A DNA stretch of 64,000 nt. Origin: Pseudomonas sp. LS1212. Its GTDB lineage: Bacteria > Pseudomonadota > Gammaproteobacteria > Pseudomonadales > Pseudomonadaceae. The position numbers were made by a program, and so were the translations under genes. The notes beneath the pieces were generated by a model. That model saw only the letters and a list, made by a program, of their open reading frames with translations, was not told the origin of the DNA and made no database searches. The stretch spans positions 2,123,001 through 2,187,000 of the forward strand of contig NZ_CP102951.1 in assembly GCF_024741815.1 (NCBI RefSeq), read 5' to 3'. Of the stretch, positions 54,776 to 63,437 are shown one piece after another (positions within the stretch are counted from its first letter, which is position 1; every line of letters begins with the position of its first letter).

Positions 54776-55690
54776 TCAACCCCGATCCACCAACCGATCC
54801 AGCTGCTCCTGCGCACGGGTGCTGAAGATCGTCAGCAAATCGGTCAGGGTGTGGGGCGGCGGTTCATCGGCGCGGGTCACCGCGTACAAGGTGATCGGCA
54901 ACGGCGGCGCCAACGGCCGAATGGTCGTAGCAATCGGTGAGGCACCAAGGGCGGTGAACGGGTCGATGACCGCCAGCCCGGCGCCGGATTCGACCATGGC
55001 CCGCGCCAATGAATAGGTCTGCACGGCGATGCTGATTCGTGGCGGTGGCTCGACAGCTTTCAGGTAGCTGTCGAGCCGGGCGGACAACGGGTCGGTGCTG
55101 GATAAACCAATCAACGACGCATCGGCCAAGTCCATCAGTGGCAGCGGCTTGCCTTGGTCTGCCTCAGGCCAGTAACCGGTCGGCGCCAGCGCCACCAGCA
55201 CTCCGCTAGCCAATGCCTGAGCCTTGAGCCCCGGATGATCGGGTTGTTGCAGCGTCAGGGCGACATCGATTTCGCGCATCAGCAGGTTCTGCACCAGTTC
55301 GCGGCTGTGGGCGCTGGACAGCTCGCAGACGATGTCCGGGTAACGCCGGATCCACTCGTTGATCGCCGGCGGCAGCAGCGCCAGGGCCAGCGCCGGTGTC
55401 GCGCCGATCCGCAGACTGTGACCCGGCTCGCGGCGCAGGCTCTGGGCCAGGCGTCGCACCCCTTGCAGGCTTTCGGTGACCTTGTCGACCTCGCGCTCCA
55501 GTTCCAGCGCTTCCGGTGTGGCCTGCAATTTACCCCGCACCCGCGAAAACAGCGGGAAGCCCAACTGTTGCTCGGCGTGCTGCAAAACCTTGGTCACCGC
55601 CGGCTGCGAAACGTGCAGCAATTGCGCAGCACCGCTAACCGAGCCGGTCTGGCGGATGGCCTGGAAAATCTCGATGTGTCGAAGGCGCAT
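54776..55690 (-). CDS. dguR: LysR-family regulator, DguR-like
   Basis: A 304-residue LysR-type regulator. The N-terminal helix-turn-helix is visible (LRHIEIFQAIRQTGSVSGAAQLLHVSQPAVTKVLQHAEQQLG), followed by an inducer-binding domain. It is divergent from a D-amino-acid dehydrogenase, RidA and binding-protein operon, the same arrangement as the Pseudomonas dguR-dguABC locus for D-glutamate use. Its ligand is therefore probably D-Glu, which is inference from context. Confidence 0.85.
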   Translation of the reverse strand: MRLRHIEIFQAIRQTGSVSGAAQLLHVSQPAVTKVLQHAEQQLGFPLFSRVRGKLQATPEALELEREVDKVTESLQGVRRLAQSLRREPGHSLRIGATPALALALLPPAINEWIRRYPDIVCELSSAHSRELVQNLLMREIDVALTLQQPDHPGLKAQALASGVLVALAPTGYWPEADQGKPLPLMDLADASLIGLSSTDPLSARLDSYLKAVEPPPRISIAVQTYSLARAMVESGAGLAVIDPFTALGASPIATTIRPLAPPLPITLYAVTRADEPPPHTLTDLLTIFSTRAQEQLDRLVDRG

Positions 55691-55797
55691 GGCTAGTCCA
55701 TAACCTTTGTTTATGGGTCAGGCATCTTTATTCATTGTTCGGCGCCTGTCACCTGGCTTTAACCTCAGGCTCGTCTCAACAACGGCTAAGGACTGAC

Positions 55798-57039
55798 ATG
55801 GATCAGCGAGTGTGCATCATCGGCGGCGGCGTCATTGGTCTGACAACGGCTTACGCGCTGGTTCGCGATGGCGTTGAGGTGACGGTAGTCGAGGCCCGTG
55901 ACTCGCTGGGCAGCGAAACCAGTTTTGCCAACGGAGGCCAATTGTCCTATCGCTACGTCGCACCGCTGGCGGATGCCGGCGTGCCGTTACAGGCCATCGG
56001 CTGGATGCTGCGCGGCGACTCACCGCTGAAGCTGCGACCGCGTTTCGACCCGGCGCAATGGCGCTGGATGGCGTCCTTCCTTGGTGTTTGCCGGACCTCG
56101 GTGAATCGCCAGAACGCGGCCCATTTGCTGCGCCTGGCGCTGTTGAGTCAAGCGACTCTGCAAAGTTGGCGCGAAGAGGACTCGCTGGGCGGCTTCAACT
56201 GGAGGCGCAACGGCAAACTGGTGACCTTTCGCCAGGTCGCGAGCTTTGAACATGCCCGCAACAGCCTCACCGATCCACAGCAACAAGAGGTGTTATCGCA
56301 AGCGCAATGCGCGCGCCTTGAGCCAGCACTGGCCGATGCAGCGTTTGTTGGGGCGATTTATACCCCGGACGAAGAAGTCGGCGACTGCCACGCCTTCTGT
56401 CAACAACTGACGAGCCGGTTGAAGGCCTCGGGGCGCTGCGAGTTTCGGCTGGGGCGGGCGGTAACCGGGATTCGTCATGCCAACGGCGCAGTGAGTGCTA
56501 TCGAGTTGGGAGGCGAGGTGCTGCCCGTCGAACAACTGGTCATCGCCGCCGGCTATCGCAGTCCGTTGCTGGCACTGCCCGGTGTGCACCTGCCGCTGTA
56601 TCCGCTTAAAGGTTATAGCCTGACCGTGCCGATCGGTGCCGAACATCGTGCGCCGGACCTGAGCATCACCGACTACGACCGCAAGATCGTCTACGCGCGG
56701 ATCGGCGAGCAGTTGCGGGTGGCGGCGATGGTCGACATCATTGGCTTCGACCCGGCGCTGGACCCCAAGCGCCTGGCACTGATCAAGCGCCAGGCTCGCG
56801 ACACTTTTCCGAATGCCTGTGCTTACGACGAGGCCATCGAGTGGGCCGGTATGCGCCCGGCCACTCCCAGCGGCGTGCCGTTGTTGGGCGCCACGGCTTA
56901 TCGCAATCTGTGGCTCAATGTCGGCCATGGCGCGCTGGGGTTCACCCTGGCCTGTGGCAGTGCTCGGGTACTCAGCGAGCTGATCGGCCAACGCAATCCC
57001 TCAATCGACCTGCAGGGTTTCAAGCCCCGCGCGGCCTGA
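55798..57039 (+). CDS. dguA: FAD-dependent D-amino acid dehydrogenase, DguA-like
   Basis: A 413-residue DadA-family flavoenzyme. The FAD-binding motif is CIIGGGVIGLTTAYALVRDG at the N-terminus, followed by ETSFANGGQLSYRYVAPLAD, a DadA signature, and the C-terminal WAGMRPATPSGVPLLGATAYRNLWLNVGHGALGFTLA. It oxidises a D-amino acid to the 2-oxo acid via an imine, with electrons passed to the membrane. In the dgu locus the substrate is D-Glu. I start at MDQRVCIIGG (55798), since the 21 codons before it are not conserved in type. It is 28 bases before ridA-like dguB. Confidence 0.9.
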   Translation: MDQRVCIIGGGVIGLTTAYALVRDGVEVTVVEARDSLGSETSFANGGQLSYRYVAPLADAGVPLQAIGWMLRGDSPLKLRPRFDPAQWRWMASFLGVCRTSVNRQNAAHLLRLALLSQATLQSWREEDSLGGFNWRRNGKLVTFRQVASFEHARNSLTDPQQQEVLSQAQCARLEPALADAAFVGAIYTPDEEVGDCHAFCQQLTSRLKASGRCEFRLGRAVTGIRHANGAVSAIELGGEVLPVEQLVIAAGYRSPLLALPGVHLPLYPLKGYSLTVPIGAEHRAPDLSITDYDRKIVYARIGEQLRVAAMVDIIGFDPALDPKRLALIKRQARDTFPNACAYDEAIEWAGMRPATPSGVPLLGATAYRNLWLNVGHGALGFTLACGSARVLSELIGQRNPSIDLQGFKPRAA

Positions 57040-57067
57040 CTTCTCATTCCATCAAAAGGAAAGTCCC

Positions 57068-57418
57068 ATGAGCATTGTGCGTATCAACAGCAACCCTCGT
57101 TTGTCCGGAGCCGTGACCTTTGGCGACCTGGTGTTTCTTTCCGGCCAGGTACCGGGCGACAGCCTTGATGCCACCGGGCAGACCCGCGAGGTGCTGGAGA
57201 AGATCGACACGTTGCTGGCCGAGGCTGGCAGCGACAAGGACCATCTGCTGAGTGCGACCATTTACCTGAAGAACATCGTGCAGGATTTTGCGGCGATGAA
57301 TGACGTCTGGTCGACCTGGTTGTCACCGGGTCAGGCACCGAGTCGCACCACCTTGCAGGCCGAATTGGCACGCCCGCAGGTGTTGGTGGAAATCACCGTT
57401 ATCGCTGCTCGCCGCTAA
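57068..57418 (+). CDS. dguB: RidA-family enamine/imine deaminase, DguB-like
   Basis: A 116-residue RidA/YjgF-fold protein. The conserved pattern GAVTFGDLVFLSGQVPGDS...ATGQTREVLEKIDTLLAEAGSDKDHLLSATIYLKN is clear, and the catalytic Arg is in the PSRTTLQAELARPQVLVEI segment. It hydrolyses the reactive imine or enamine released by the adjacent dehydrogenase. AAAGGA lies upstream of the ATG. It forms an operon with dguA and dguC. Confidence 0.92.
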   Translation: MSIVRINSNPRLSGAVTFGDLVFLSGQVPGDSLDATGQTREVLEKIDTLLAEAGSDKDHLLSATIYLKNIVQDFAAMNDVWSTWLSPGQAPSRTTLQAELARPQVLVEITVIAARR

Positions 57419-57442
57419 CCCCCCCCACGACGGAGAATAACA

Positions 57443-58345
57443 ATGCAAAAAATCACGTTGATTGGCTGTACTCTGGGCCTGCTGCTCGGGACTCAAGTCC
57501 AGGCAAACGAGGCGCCACTGACCGGTACCCTGAGCAAGATCGCCAAGGCCAACAGTATCACCCTGGGCTATCGCGATGCGTCGGTACCGTTCTCCTACGT
57601 GGGTGATCAGTCGGGCCAGCCCATGGGGTATTCGGTGGACCTGGCGAGCAAGATCGTCGAGCGTATTGAGCAGAAACTCGCGCTGCCGGAGCTTAAGGTG
57701 AAGTACAACCTGGTGACCTCGCAGACCCGTATCCCGCTGGTGCAGAACGGCACTGTCGATCTAGAGTGCGGCTCGACCGGGGTGACGGCCGAGCGGCAGA
57801 AGCAAGTGGCGTTTTCTTATGGTTTCATTTACGTCAAAGGCCAGTTACTCACGGCCAGCGACAGCGGTATCAAGAGCTTCGCCGACCTGCGTGGCAAGAA
57901 CGTGGTGACCACCGCTGGCACCACCAACGAGCGCTTTCTCAAGAGCTACAATGTCGACCACAAGATCGACATGTTCGTGATCAGCGCCAAGGATCACGGC
58001 GAAGCCTTCCATATGTTGCAGTCGGGTCGGGCGGCGGCGTTTTACATGGACGATGCGCTGCTTTACGGCGAGCGCGCCAAGGCCCGTGATCCGCACAAGT
58101 GGGTGGTGGTGGGGGAAGAGCAATCGCGGGAAATCTACAGCTGCATGGTGCGCAAGGACGATCAGCAGTTTCTCGCTCTGGTGAATGGAGCCTTGGCGGA
58201 TCTCTATAGCTCGGGTGAAATCAACAGCATCTACCAGCGCTGGTTCGAACAGCCGATCCCGCCTAAAGGGCTGAACCTGGAATTTCCGATGACCAGCGAA
58301 CTCAAAGCCATCATCGCCAAACCGGTGAGTGATCCGGTGCAGTAG
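57443..58345 (+). CDS. dguC: Periplasmic amino-acid binding protein, DguC-like
   Basis: A 300-residue solute-binding protein of the glutamate/aspartate (family 3) type with a signal peptide (cleavage after VQA, about residue 21). Typical segments are ITLGYRDASVPFSYVGDQSGQPMGYSVDLASKI, NGTVDLECGSTGVTAERQKQVAFS and GRAAAFYMDDALLYGE. No permease or ATPase gene accompanies it, so it must use another amino-acid ABC transporter or act as a sensor. It is the last gene of the dguABC unit. Confidence 0.9.
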   Translation: MQKITLIGCTLGLLLGTQVQANEAPLTGTLSKIAKANSITLGYRDASVPFSYVGDQSGQPMGYSVDLASKIVERIEQKLALPELKVKYNLVTSQTRIPLVQNGTVDLECGSTGVTAERQKQVAFSYGFIYVKGQLLTASDSGIKSFADLRGKNVVTTAGTTNERFLKSYNVDHKIDMFVISAKDHGEAFHMLQSGRAAAFYMDDALLYGERAKARDPHKWVVVGEEQSREIYSCMVRKDDQQFLALVNGALADLYSSGEINSIYQRWFEQPIPPKGLNLEFPMTSELKAIIAKPVSDPVQ

Positions 58346-58405
58346 CTTCAACTCAGATCGTTCCCATGCTCCGCGTCACTAGTGTGCTGTCTCAGAAATA
58401 AGATC

Positions 58406-58475
58406 GGCGGCCGCGAAAGCTGAGTGCAACACCTTACCGGAGGGTGAGGTGTTGCACTCAGTTTTCGCGGCCGCC
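58406..58475. repeat. 33-bp near-perfect inverted repeat (hairpin)
   Basis: Left arm 58406-58438 (starting GGCGGCCGCGAAAGCTGAG) and right arm 58443-58475 (ending CTCAGTTTTCGCGGCCGCC) are complementary over 33 positions with only two G-U wobble pairs, around a GGAG tetraloop. This is far longer than a normal terminator stem. It lies between the convergent dguC and fapF stops. It may be a small palindromic mobile element or the remnant of one, or a double-sided transcription barrier. Confidence 0.85.
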
Positions 58476-58489
58476 AATTCTTTCCACAT

Positions 58490-58522
58490 AAAAAAGAAAA
58501 CCCCCATAAATTGGGGGTTCCT
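58490..58522 (-). terminator. Rho-independent terminator of the fap operon
   Basis: On the minus strand the stem AACCCCC / GGGGGTT is followed by TTCTTTTTT. It lies 35 bases after the fapF stop and should end the fapABCDEF transcript. Confidence 0.85.
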
Positions 58523-58556
58523 TGATATAACTTAACAAATTACTCGAAGGTATTGC

Positions 58557-59840
58557 CTAGAAGTAGTAGGGGAATTTCAGGCTGAAGGTGAAGTCCGGTG
58601 CGTCCTCGGTCAGGCCGATGGCGAGGTTGGGCACGATCGTCAGGTTGTCGGTTGCCGCCACGGTCATGCCGATGTTGAAGTACGCGGCGTTGTAGTCGCT
58701 GCTGCTGACCGACTGCCAGTCGCCACCGTCTGGTTTGATCTTGCTCTTGCGCGAGATCACGTCGGAAGCCGAGAACGACATACTCATTTTCTCGTTCAGC
58801 GCAAAAGCGATGCCCGCGCCGATCTGATAAGTGTCGCCAATCTTGACCTTGCCGCCGAGCTTGGTGCCTTCCTGCGGGCTGATATCATCGAACGATTCGG
58901 TCAGGCTGTGGGTGTAGGTGAGGCTGCCGAACAGCACGGCAGGGTCGAACGTCTTGACCAGCGAGATGCCCGGGGATATCGCCCAGACGCCGTTGCCGGT
59001 CGGCAACTCTTCAGGCACGGCCAGGTTGTCGTTCTCGTCGGACCTGACCAGCTTGATACCGTAAGGCTCTTCGCCGGTGGGCGCCTTGACCCGTAGCGAG
59101 AAGACTGCGTCGGGCCAGTTTGCCGATTCATCGAGGAACTTGTAGGCAACACCGAAGTTGGCGTCGCCAATCATCGGGTCGCGGGTAACGGTTTCTTCGG
59201 ACAACGTGGTGCTGGAGCCACCGGCGCCCGACGACTGATACGTCGACTCGCGGTAGACCACCGGCACGTTCACATCGAATTGCCAGCGCTGGGCGACGTT
59301 GTAGCGGCCAGTCAGGTCCAGGGTCCAGTTGTCGGCCTTGATGCGGTCGATGCCGATGGTGCCGAGAAAGATCGAGTCCAGCGCCAGGAAGCCATTGAGG
59401 ACCAACTGGCGGGTGTCGTAATGGGTGTAGGTCAAACCGGTTTCGAAGCTGAACCTGCCCCCGCCAAAGAAGCCGCTGGCTTCGTCATACAGGTTAGAGA
59501 CGCTCTGTGCCGGCTCCTCGTCATCCTTGAGCGCTTGCCCGTAGGAACTGCCTCCTGTAGTCCCCGGGGCTCCTGCGGCAACAGCCTGTCCTGACTCAGG
59601 CGCGGTTGACGGTGAGCGGGTCAAACGTTTGGGGGGAGGCGTGGCCGGTGTTTCTTCGACCTGACGGACGCGCTGTTCAAGCACCATCAGGGCTTTTTGT
59701 TGCGCGTCGTAGCGTTCACGTAACAGCGATAGCTCCTCTATCAATGCTTCGACCTGTGGATCCGGTGCTGCCTGTAGCAGGGTTGCCGGTAGCATGGTGC
59801 TCAAACAAACGACTGCGTTGAATTTAAACGATCGGTGCAT
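58557..59840 (-). CDS. fapF: Functional amyloid outer-membrane pore FapF
   Basis: A 427-residue outer-membrane secretion pore for Fap amyloid. A signal peptide (cleavage near LLQA) is followed by a coiled coil (DPQVEALIEELSLLRERYDAQQKALMVLEQRVRQVEE, about residues 27-63), a low-complexity linker, and from about 130 a 12-strand-type beta-barrel ending in the aromatic FSLKFPYYF. FapF trimers pass FapB and FapC to the surface, and the coiled coil gates the pore. It is the last gene of the operon, with a terminator after it. Confidence 0.93.
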   Translation of the reverse strand: MHRSFKFNAVVCLSTMLPATLLQAAPDPQVEALIEELSLLRERYDAQQKALMVLEQRVRQVEETPATPPPKRLTRSPSTAPESGQAVAAGAPGTTGGSSYGQALKDDEEPAQSVSNLYDEASGFFGGGRFSFETGLTYTHYDTRQLVLNGFLALDSIFLGTIGIDRIKADNWTLDLTGRYNVAQRWQFDVNVPVVYRESTYQSSGAGGSSTTLSEETVTRDPMIGDANFGVAYKFLDESANWPDAVFSLRVKAPTGEEPYGIKLVRSDENDNLAVPEELPTGNGVWAISPGISLVKTFDPAVLFGSLTYTHSLTESFDDISPQEGTKLGGKVKIGDTYQIGAGIAFALNEKMSMSFSASDVISRKSKIKPDGGDWQSVSSSDYNAAYFNIGMTVAATDNLTIVPNLAIGLTEDAPDFTFSLKFPYYF

Positions 59841-59885
59841 GGGCTATGCGTCCCTTCTGACTGCATTGATGAGACTGAGCGTAGA

Positions 59886-60635
59886 TCAATATCCCACTGT
59901 GCGAAGGCCTTTGAGCTGGTCCAGATTACAGTCCAATGCCCCAGCCGTCGGGAGGTTGTCACGCAGGACAACATTGAGCTGGGTGAAGTTGTTGACCGCG
60001 TTGCTGCCGCCAAGCAAGGTCGACGTTTGCATCAGGCCGCCCTGGGCCAGACGTTGCATGGAGTTGCCCTGGTTGTTACTGGCCCGGATGCCCAGTTGAA
60101 CTCCGCCGCCAGTGGAGCTGATGCTCAGTGTGCCTGCACCGTTGGCGCCATAAATGGTGCTGCCGTTGGGCAGGGGCACGGAGCCTTGGGCTACGTTCAT
60201 GTCAGGCGCTACGCTGCCTTCTCTAATGTTGATGTCGACGTTGTTATAAGCGCTGTTGTAGTCACCGGCGGCCCTGACAACCTGGGTGACGCCTTGAGTG
60301 TTGTTGAGCCCGGAACCGCCCAGAACGCTACCGGAGCCTTGGGAGGAGGATGAGCCATTGCCGCTTCTATTGATCATCGAGACATAGAACTGCGGTCTGG
60401 TCGTCGATTGTTGAATCTGCATCGAGGTCGTGGCGCCGATCATGTCGCCCCGGGCGTTTTGCCAGGTGCTGGTCATTACGACCCCGAAACTGATGATTCG
60501 CCCTGGCATCAAGTAGCGACCGCGCAGGGTCGCGAGTTCCTGGTCCTTGATTTCGACAGGCTTGAATGAAGGTGACGCGTGAACAGGGAGGCTGGCTGCC
60601 AGGCAGGCTGCGACCAGCCAGTATGGAGTTTTCAT
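59886..60635 (-). CDS. fapE: Fap amyloid minor component FapE
   Basis: A 249-residue exported protein with a signal peptide (MKTPYWLVAACLAASLPVHA). A Ser/Gly-rich central stretch (SGNGSSSSQGSGSVLGGSG) and the C-terminal ASNNQGNSMQRLAQGG...NNFTQLNVVLRDN fit FapE. It is a minor constituent found with the fibres; its precise role is not settled. A conserved Cys is near the end (ALDCNLDQLKGL). I start at the ATG at 60635, which opens the signal peptide; the frame extends to 60656. Confidence 0.9.
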   Translation of the reverse strand: MKTPYWLVAACLAASLPVHASPSFKPVEIKDQELATLRGRYLMPGRIISFGVVMTSTWQNARGDMIGATTSMQIQQSTTRPQFYVSMINRSGNGSSSSQGSGSVLGGSGLNNTQGVTQVVRAAGDYNSAYNNVDINIREGSVAPDMNVAQGSVPLPNGSTIYGANGAGTLSISSTGGGVQLGIRASNNQGNSMQRLAQGGLMQTSTLLGGSNAVNNFTQLNVVLRDNLPTAGALDCNLDQLKGLRTVGY

Positions 60636-60668
60636 CGAGAGCTCCTGGAGCTTCATGCTCCCTTGTCA

Positions 60669-61349
60669 TCAGAAGAAATCGCTTTGGATGAACCCGAAGT
60701 CCATCAACTCAGCGTCTTGAACCGGGCTGAAATTGTTGATGCGATCCTTGGCAGTCAAGGGGGCTGGAGGGTCGAGCAAGGCGTTGGTCTTGTCGTAGCC
60801 CTGGCCTATGACTGCGAAGACGATGCCGTTCCAGCCTTTGACAAAGTCGTCGAACTTGTAGCGTTTATGGCCCAGCACCGGATCACCTATGTAAACCCAG
60901 CCATTCTGAGCACGTTGCAGAACCACGAAGTGCTTGTAGCCGCGAATGTCCATCAGGACCACCACTGGAATGCTGATGCTTTCCAGGCTTTCGGCCGGTA
61001 TGCGATAACCACGGGCACGCATGCCGATGCTTTCCACATAACGCTTCATGTCGAGCATTGAAAAACCTTGTACGCGAACAAGGTCAGGGTCCGAGTTGGC
61101 CAGCATGCCCTCGATGATGTGCGCTTCATCCACGTCCAGCCAATAGGCTTGGCGCAGTATCGTCGCCAGGGAGGCAGCACCACAGCTGAAATCGGTTTTC
61201 TGTTGGACCAGATCGGCGAATTTGCGCTCGCGCATGCTTTGGAGGGGCTTGTAAATGACGTTTCCGCCCGGCAGGACGGCGAGTGGCATTTGTGCGGCCT
61301 CGACCAGGCCAGCCAGGCAAAGCAGAAAACAGAGGGCGACAATACGCAT
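60669..61349 (-). CDS. fapD: Fap-associated C39-like peptidase FapD
   Basis: A 226-residue periplasmic cysteine protease-like protein of the C39 family. The catalytic Cys is in KTDFSCGAASLATIL (Cys56), the His in GYKHFVVLQ (His140) and the Asp in YIGDPVLG (Asp156); all are present. It has a signal peptide (cleavage near VEAA). FapD is needed for Fap export and probably processes Fap components. The start is at 61349 (MRIVALCFLLC); the upstream in-frame extension is not a signal peptide. Confidence 0.92.
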   Translation of the reverse strand: MRIVALCFLLCLAGLVEAAQMPLAVLPGGNVIYKPLQSMRERKFADLVQQKTDFSCGAASLATILRQAYWLDVDEAHIIEGMLANSDPDLVRVQGFSMLDMKRYVESIGMRARGYRIPAESLESISIPVVVLMDIRGYKHFVVLQRAQNGWVYIGDPVLGHKRYKFDDFVKGWNGIVFAVIGQGYDKTNALLDPPAPLTAKDRINNFSPVQDAELMDFGFIQSDFF

Positions 61350-61411
61350 GATCGATACGCCTTGTATTGATGAAAAAAGGACCCCCGAAGGGGTCCTCAG
61401 GGACTTCAAAC

Positions 61412-62365
61412 TTACAACCCGGTGCAGGCGTTGCAGCCCGAAGCGATGGACAGCGAGTTGCTTTGTTGGTTACCCGCACCCGCCGCCACGTTGGCGCCGA
61501 CGTTACCCGACGCACCGTTGAGCGAACCGCTCAGCGTAGCTCTGTTGACCACTGGGTTGATCCATCCAGTTTTGACCAGGACTTCCTTGCTGGCTACGCC
61601 ACTCAGCTCGAAAGTGCCACTTTCTGTGAAATAGAGCGGGTCTTTGTCCTTTTTGTGCCCCCAGCCGTCGTGCTTCTTATCGTCGTCGATCACAAAACCC
61701 GAACCTTTGCCTTTGTAGGTACCTTCGGCATGGAAGCGTGAGCGCAGGGTTACTACTTTAAAGTCGCGATCGGCTTTGTTGATCACCCGGTTGCCGCCGC
61801 TGTATTGATCGGCATCCGAGGTTGCTGTAGCGACACGGCCTCCCGAAACGGCGATGGCCATGTTGTTTTTCTGTTGGTTGAAGTCGCCCGCTGCGACGTT
61901 CATGCCGATGTTGCCGCTACTGTAATTACCCGAGTCTTCCAGCGTCGCCCTGTTCCGGGTGGAGTGATTGACCGATTTGTTGTCGTTGCTGTATTGATTC
62001 ACATATGAGGTGGCTTTGGCGCTGCCGAAGATGAAGCGTTCGTCTGCGACAGCGATGGCTGAGGCGTTATCTTGTTGGTTGAGGGCGCCGGCGGCGGCGT
62101 TCAAGCCCATGTTGCCGTTGCTGTCACTGGCCGAGTTGCTGACTTTGGCGGTGTTTCTGGTGCCCTGGTTGAGCACAAAGTTGTAGTCGCTGTTCTGTTC
62201 GTCGGTCACCTTGGCAGTGGCGCCTGCGTTGATAAAGAGCTTGAGCAAGTGATGTTTATGGTGGTGTTTATTGTGGCGATCATTATGATCGTCGGCCTGT
62301 ACAGCAACAGCCATGACCGCGGCGAGTGCGAATACCAAAGGCTTTAAAGCCATTGTAGGTTTCAT
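61412..62365 (-). CDS. fapC: Major amyloid fibre subunit FapC
   Basis: A 317-residue major subunit of the functional amyloid. It has a signal peptide, then a His-rich N-terminus (HNDRHNKHHHKHH, residues 27-39), and three imperfect repeats whose cores are GNMGLNAAAGALNQQDN (84), GNIGMNVAAGDFNQQKN (151) and GNVGANVAAGAGNQQSN (287). The second linker (about 175-286) is long and Lys/Asp-rich. The C-terminal CNAC (311-314) is the CxxC motif known in FapC. Repeats form the cross-beta core; linkers vary between species. Confidence 0.95.
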   Translation of the reverse strand: MKPTMALKPLVFALAAVMAVAVQADDHNDRHNKHHHKHHLLKLFINAGATAKVTDEQNSDYNFVLNQGTRNTAKVSNSASDSNGNMGLNAAAGALNQQDNASAIAVADERFIFGSAKATSYVNQYSNDNKSVNHSTRNRATLEDSGNYSSGNIGMNVAAGDFNQQKNNMAIAVSGGRVATATSDADQYSGGNRVINKADRDFKVVTLRSRFHAEGTYKGKGSGFVIDDDKKHDGWGHKKDKDPLYFTESGTFELSGVASKEVLVKTGWINPVVNRATLSGSLNGASGNVGANVAAGAGNQQSNSLSIASGCNACTGL

Positions 62366-62419
62366 GGTGTTTCTCCGTGCTTCATTTTAGGTAGTTAAGT
62401 GTTGTTCTTACCTTTTGGG

Positions 62420-62998
62420 TCAATCCACGACCCGTACGCTCAGGGTGTTGGCCATTTGGTTTCCCACCCCGGCGCTCTGATTCAACTGGATCACCCCACT
62501 GCTGCCGGTGAAGGCCTGGTCGCTGGTAACGACCTGGCGGCTGCCTGGGTTTTGATCAGTTGCCTCGGAGCTTATGAGCAGCGCCACGTTCTGTTGATCG
62601 AGGACGCTGTCGTCGATGCTTTGCGGTTTGGCGCTGATGCTTATTCGCAGTGCGTTGGCTTGCTGGTTGCTGGCGCCGGAAGACTGGTTGACGCCGAGTG
62701 CGCCGTTGCCGTTCGTGAAAGCATTGCCTTGAATCGAAGACGTGGCGTCCAGGGTAGGGTCGACCACCGTCCACGAATGCTGGCGAATTCTGTTGGAGGC
62801 GCTGGCCTCGGTACCGATGGCGATGGCCCGGCTATTGACTTGCTGCTGCTGATCACCCGCGGCCTGGTTGACTGTGAGGTTGCCGAGGTATTGCTGGCCG
62901 GATGCATCGATCGTTGCGTTGTTGATCGCCTGGGGGCCAGAGGCGGCCAAGGCGCAAGCGCTGTAAAGCATGGACAGAACCAGAAGGGTGCGTTTCAT
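62420..62998 (-). CDS. fapB: Amyloid nucleator FapB
   Basis: A 192-residue FapC-like minor subunit that nucleates fibres. It has a signal peptide (MKRTLLVLSMLYSACALA) and three repeats with cores LGNLTVNQAAGDQQQQVN, GALGVNQSSGASNQQAN and GVIQLNQSAGVGNQMAN. It is one base from the fapA stop and 54 bases before fapC. It lacks the C-terminal CxxC of FapC. Confidence 0.93.
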   Translation of the reverse strand: MKRTLLVLSMLYSACALAASGPQAINNATIDASGQQYLGNLTVNQAAGDQQQQVNSRAIAIGTEASASNRIRQHSWTVVDPTLDATSSIQGNAFTNGNGALGVNQSSGASNQQANALRISISAKPQSIDDSVLDQQNVALLISSEATDQNPGSRQVVTSDQAFTGSSGVIQLNQSAGVGNQMANTLSVRVVD

Positions 62999-62999
62999 C

Positions 63000-63437
63000 T
63001 CAACGATCTCTGCTCAGGATTTGCAGGGCGCCCATGCCGCGATCAACGGATCGGTTGATGGTGTTGGAGATGCCATTGGTACTGGCCCCGGTGCGGCCGC
63101 TCGCCATGCCTGGCAGCTGTGCTTGACTACCGGTCAGGGCGCGCATGGCGCCACCATCAGGGGAGAGCACGCGGGTAACGGTTGAGCCACTGCTGACGCC
63201 GGCGAAGTCACCATCGCTGAGTTCGGTGCTGCTGATGACTTGTTTGGAATAGTCGGTGTTGGTAGCGACGGGTTTGGGATCAGGAGCCATCGTTGGCCGA
63301 GTGGCGATGCGCGGTTGTACTTCCCGCTTGATCACGATAACGCCTTCACCGGCAGCCTGGACTGGCAGGCTTATTGATGAACCGATTGCACATACGATCA
63401 GCAGGAGGCGAACAATGCCTTTATCAAGATTCCCCAC
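63000..63437 (-). CDS. fapA: Fap system periplasmic protein FapA
   Basis: A 145-residue exported protein, the first gene of the fap operon. It starts with GTG at 63437, with AAGGA nine bases upstream, and has a signal peptide (VRLLLIVCAIGSSISLPVQA). The mature part contains VIVIKREVQPRIATRP and a Ser/Gly/Thr-rich tail. FapA acts in the periplasm as a chaperone-like factor affecting which subunit is exported. A sigma-54 promoter candidate lies about 55 bases upstream. Confidence 0.9.
   Translation of the reverse strand: MGNLDKGIVRLLLIVCAIGSSISLPVQAAGEGVIVIKREVQPRIATRPTMAPDPKPVATNTDYSKQVISSTELSDGDFAGVSSGSTVTRVLSPDGGAMRALTGSQAQLPGMASGRTGASTNGISNTINRSVDRGMGALQILSRDR

Noticed and set aside
58346..58405. 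An insertion-sequence end next to the 33-bp hairpin
   Set aside because: No transposase frame or target duplication is visible; only the palindrome itself can be supported.
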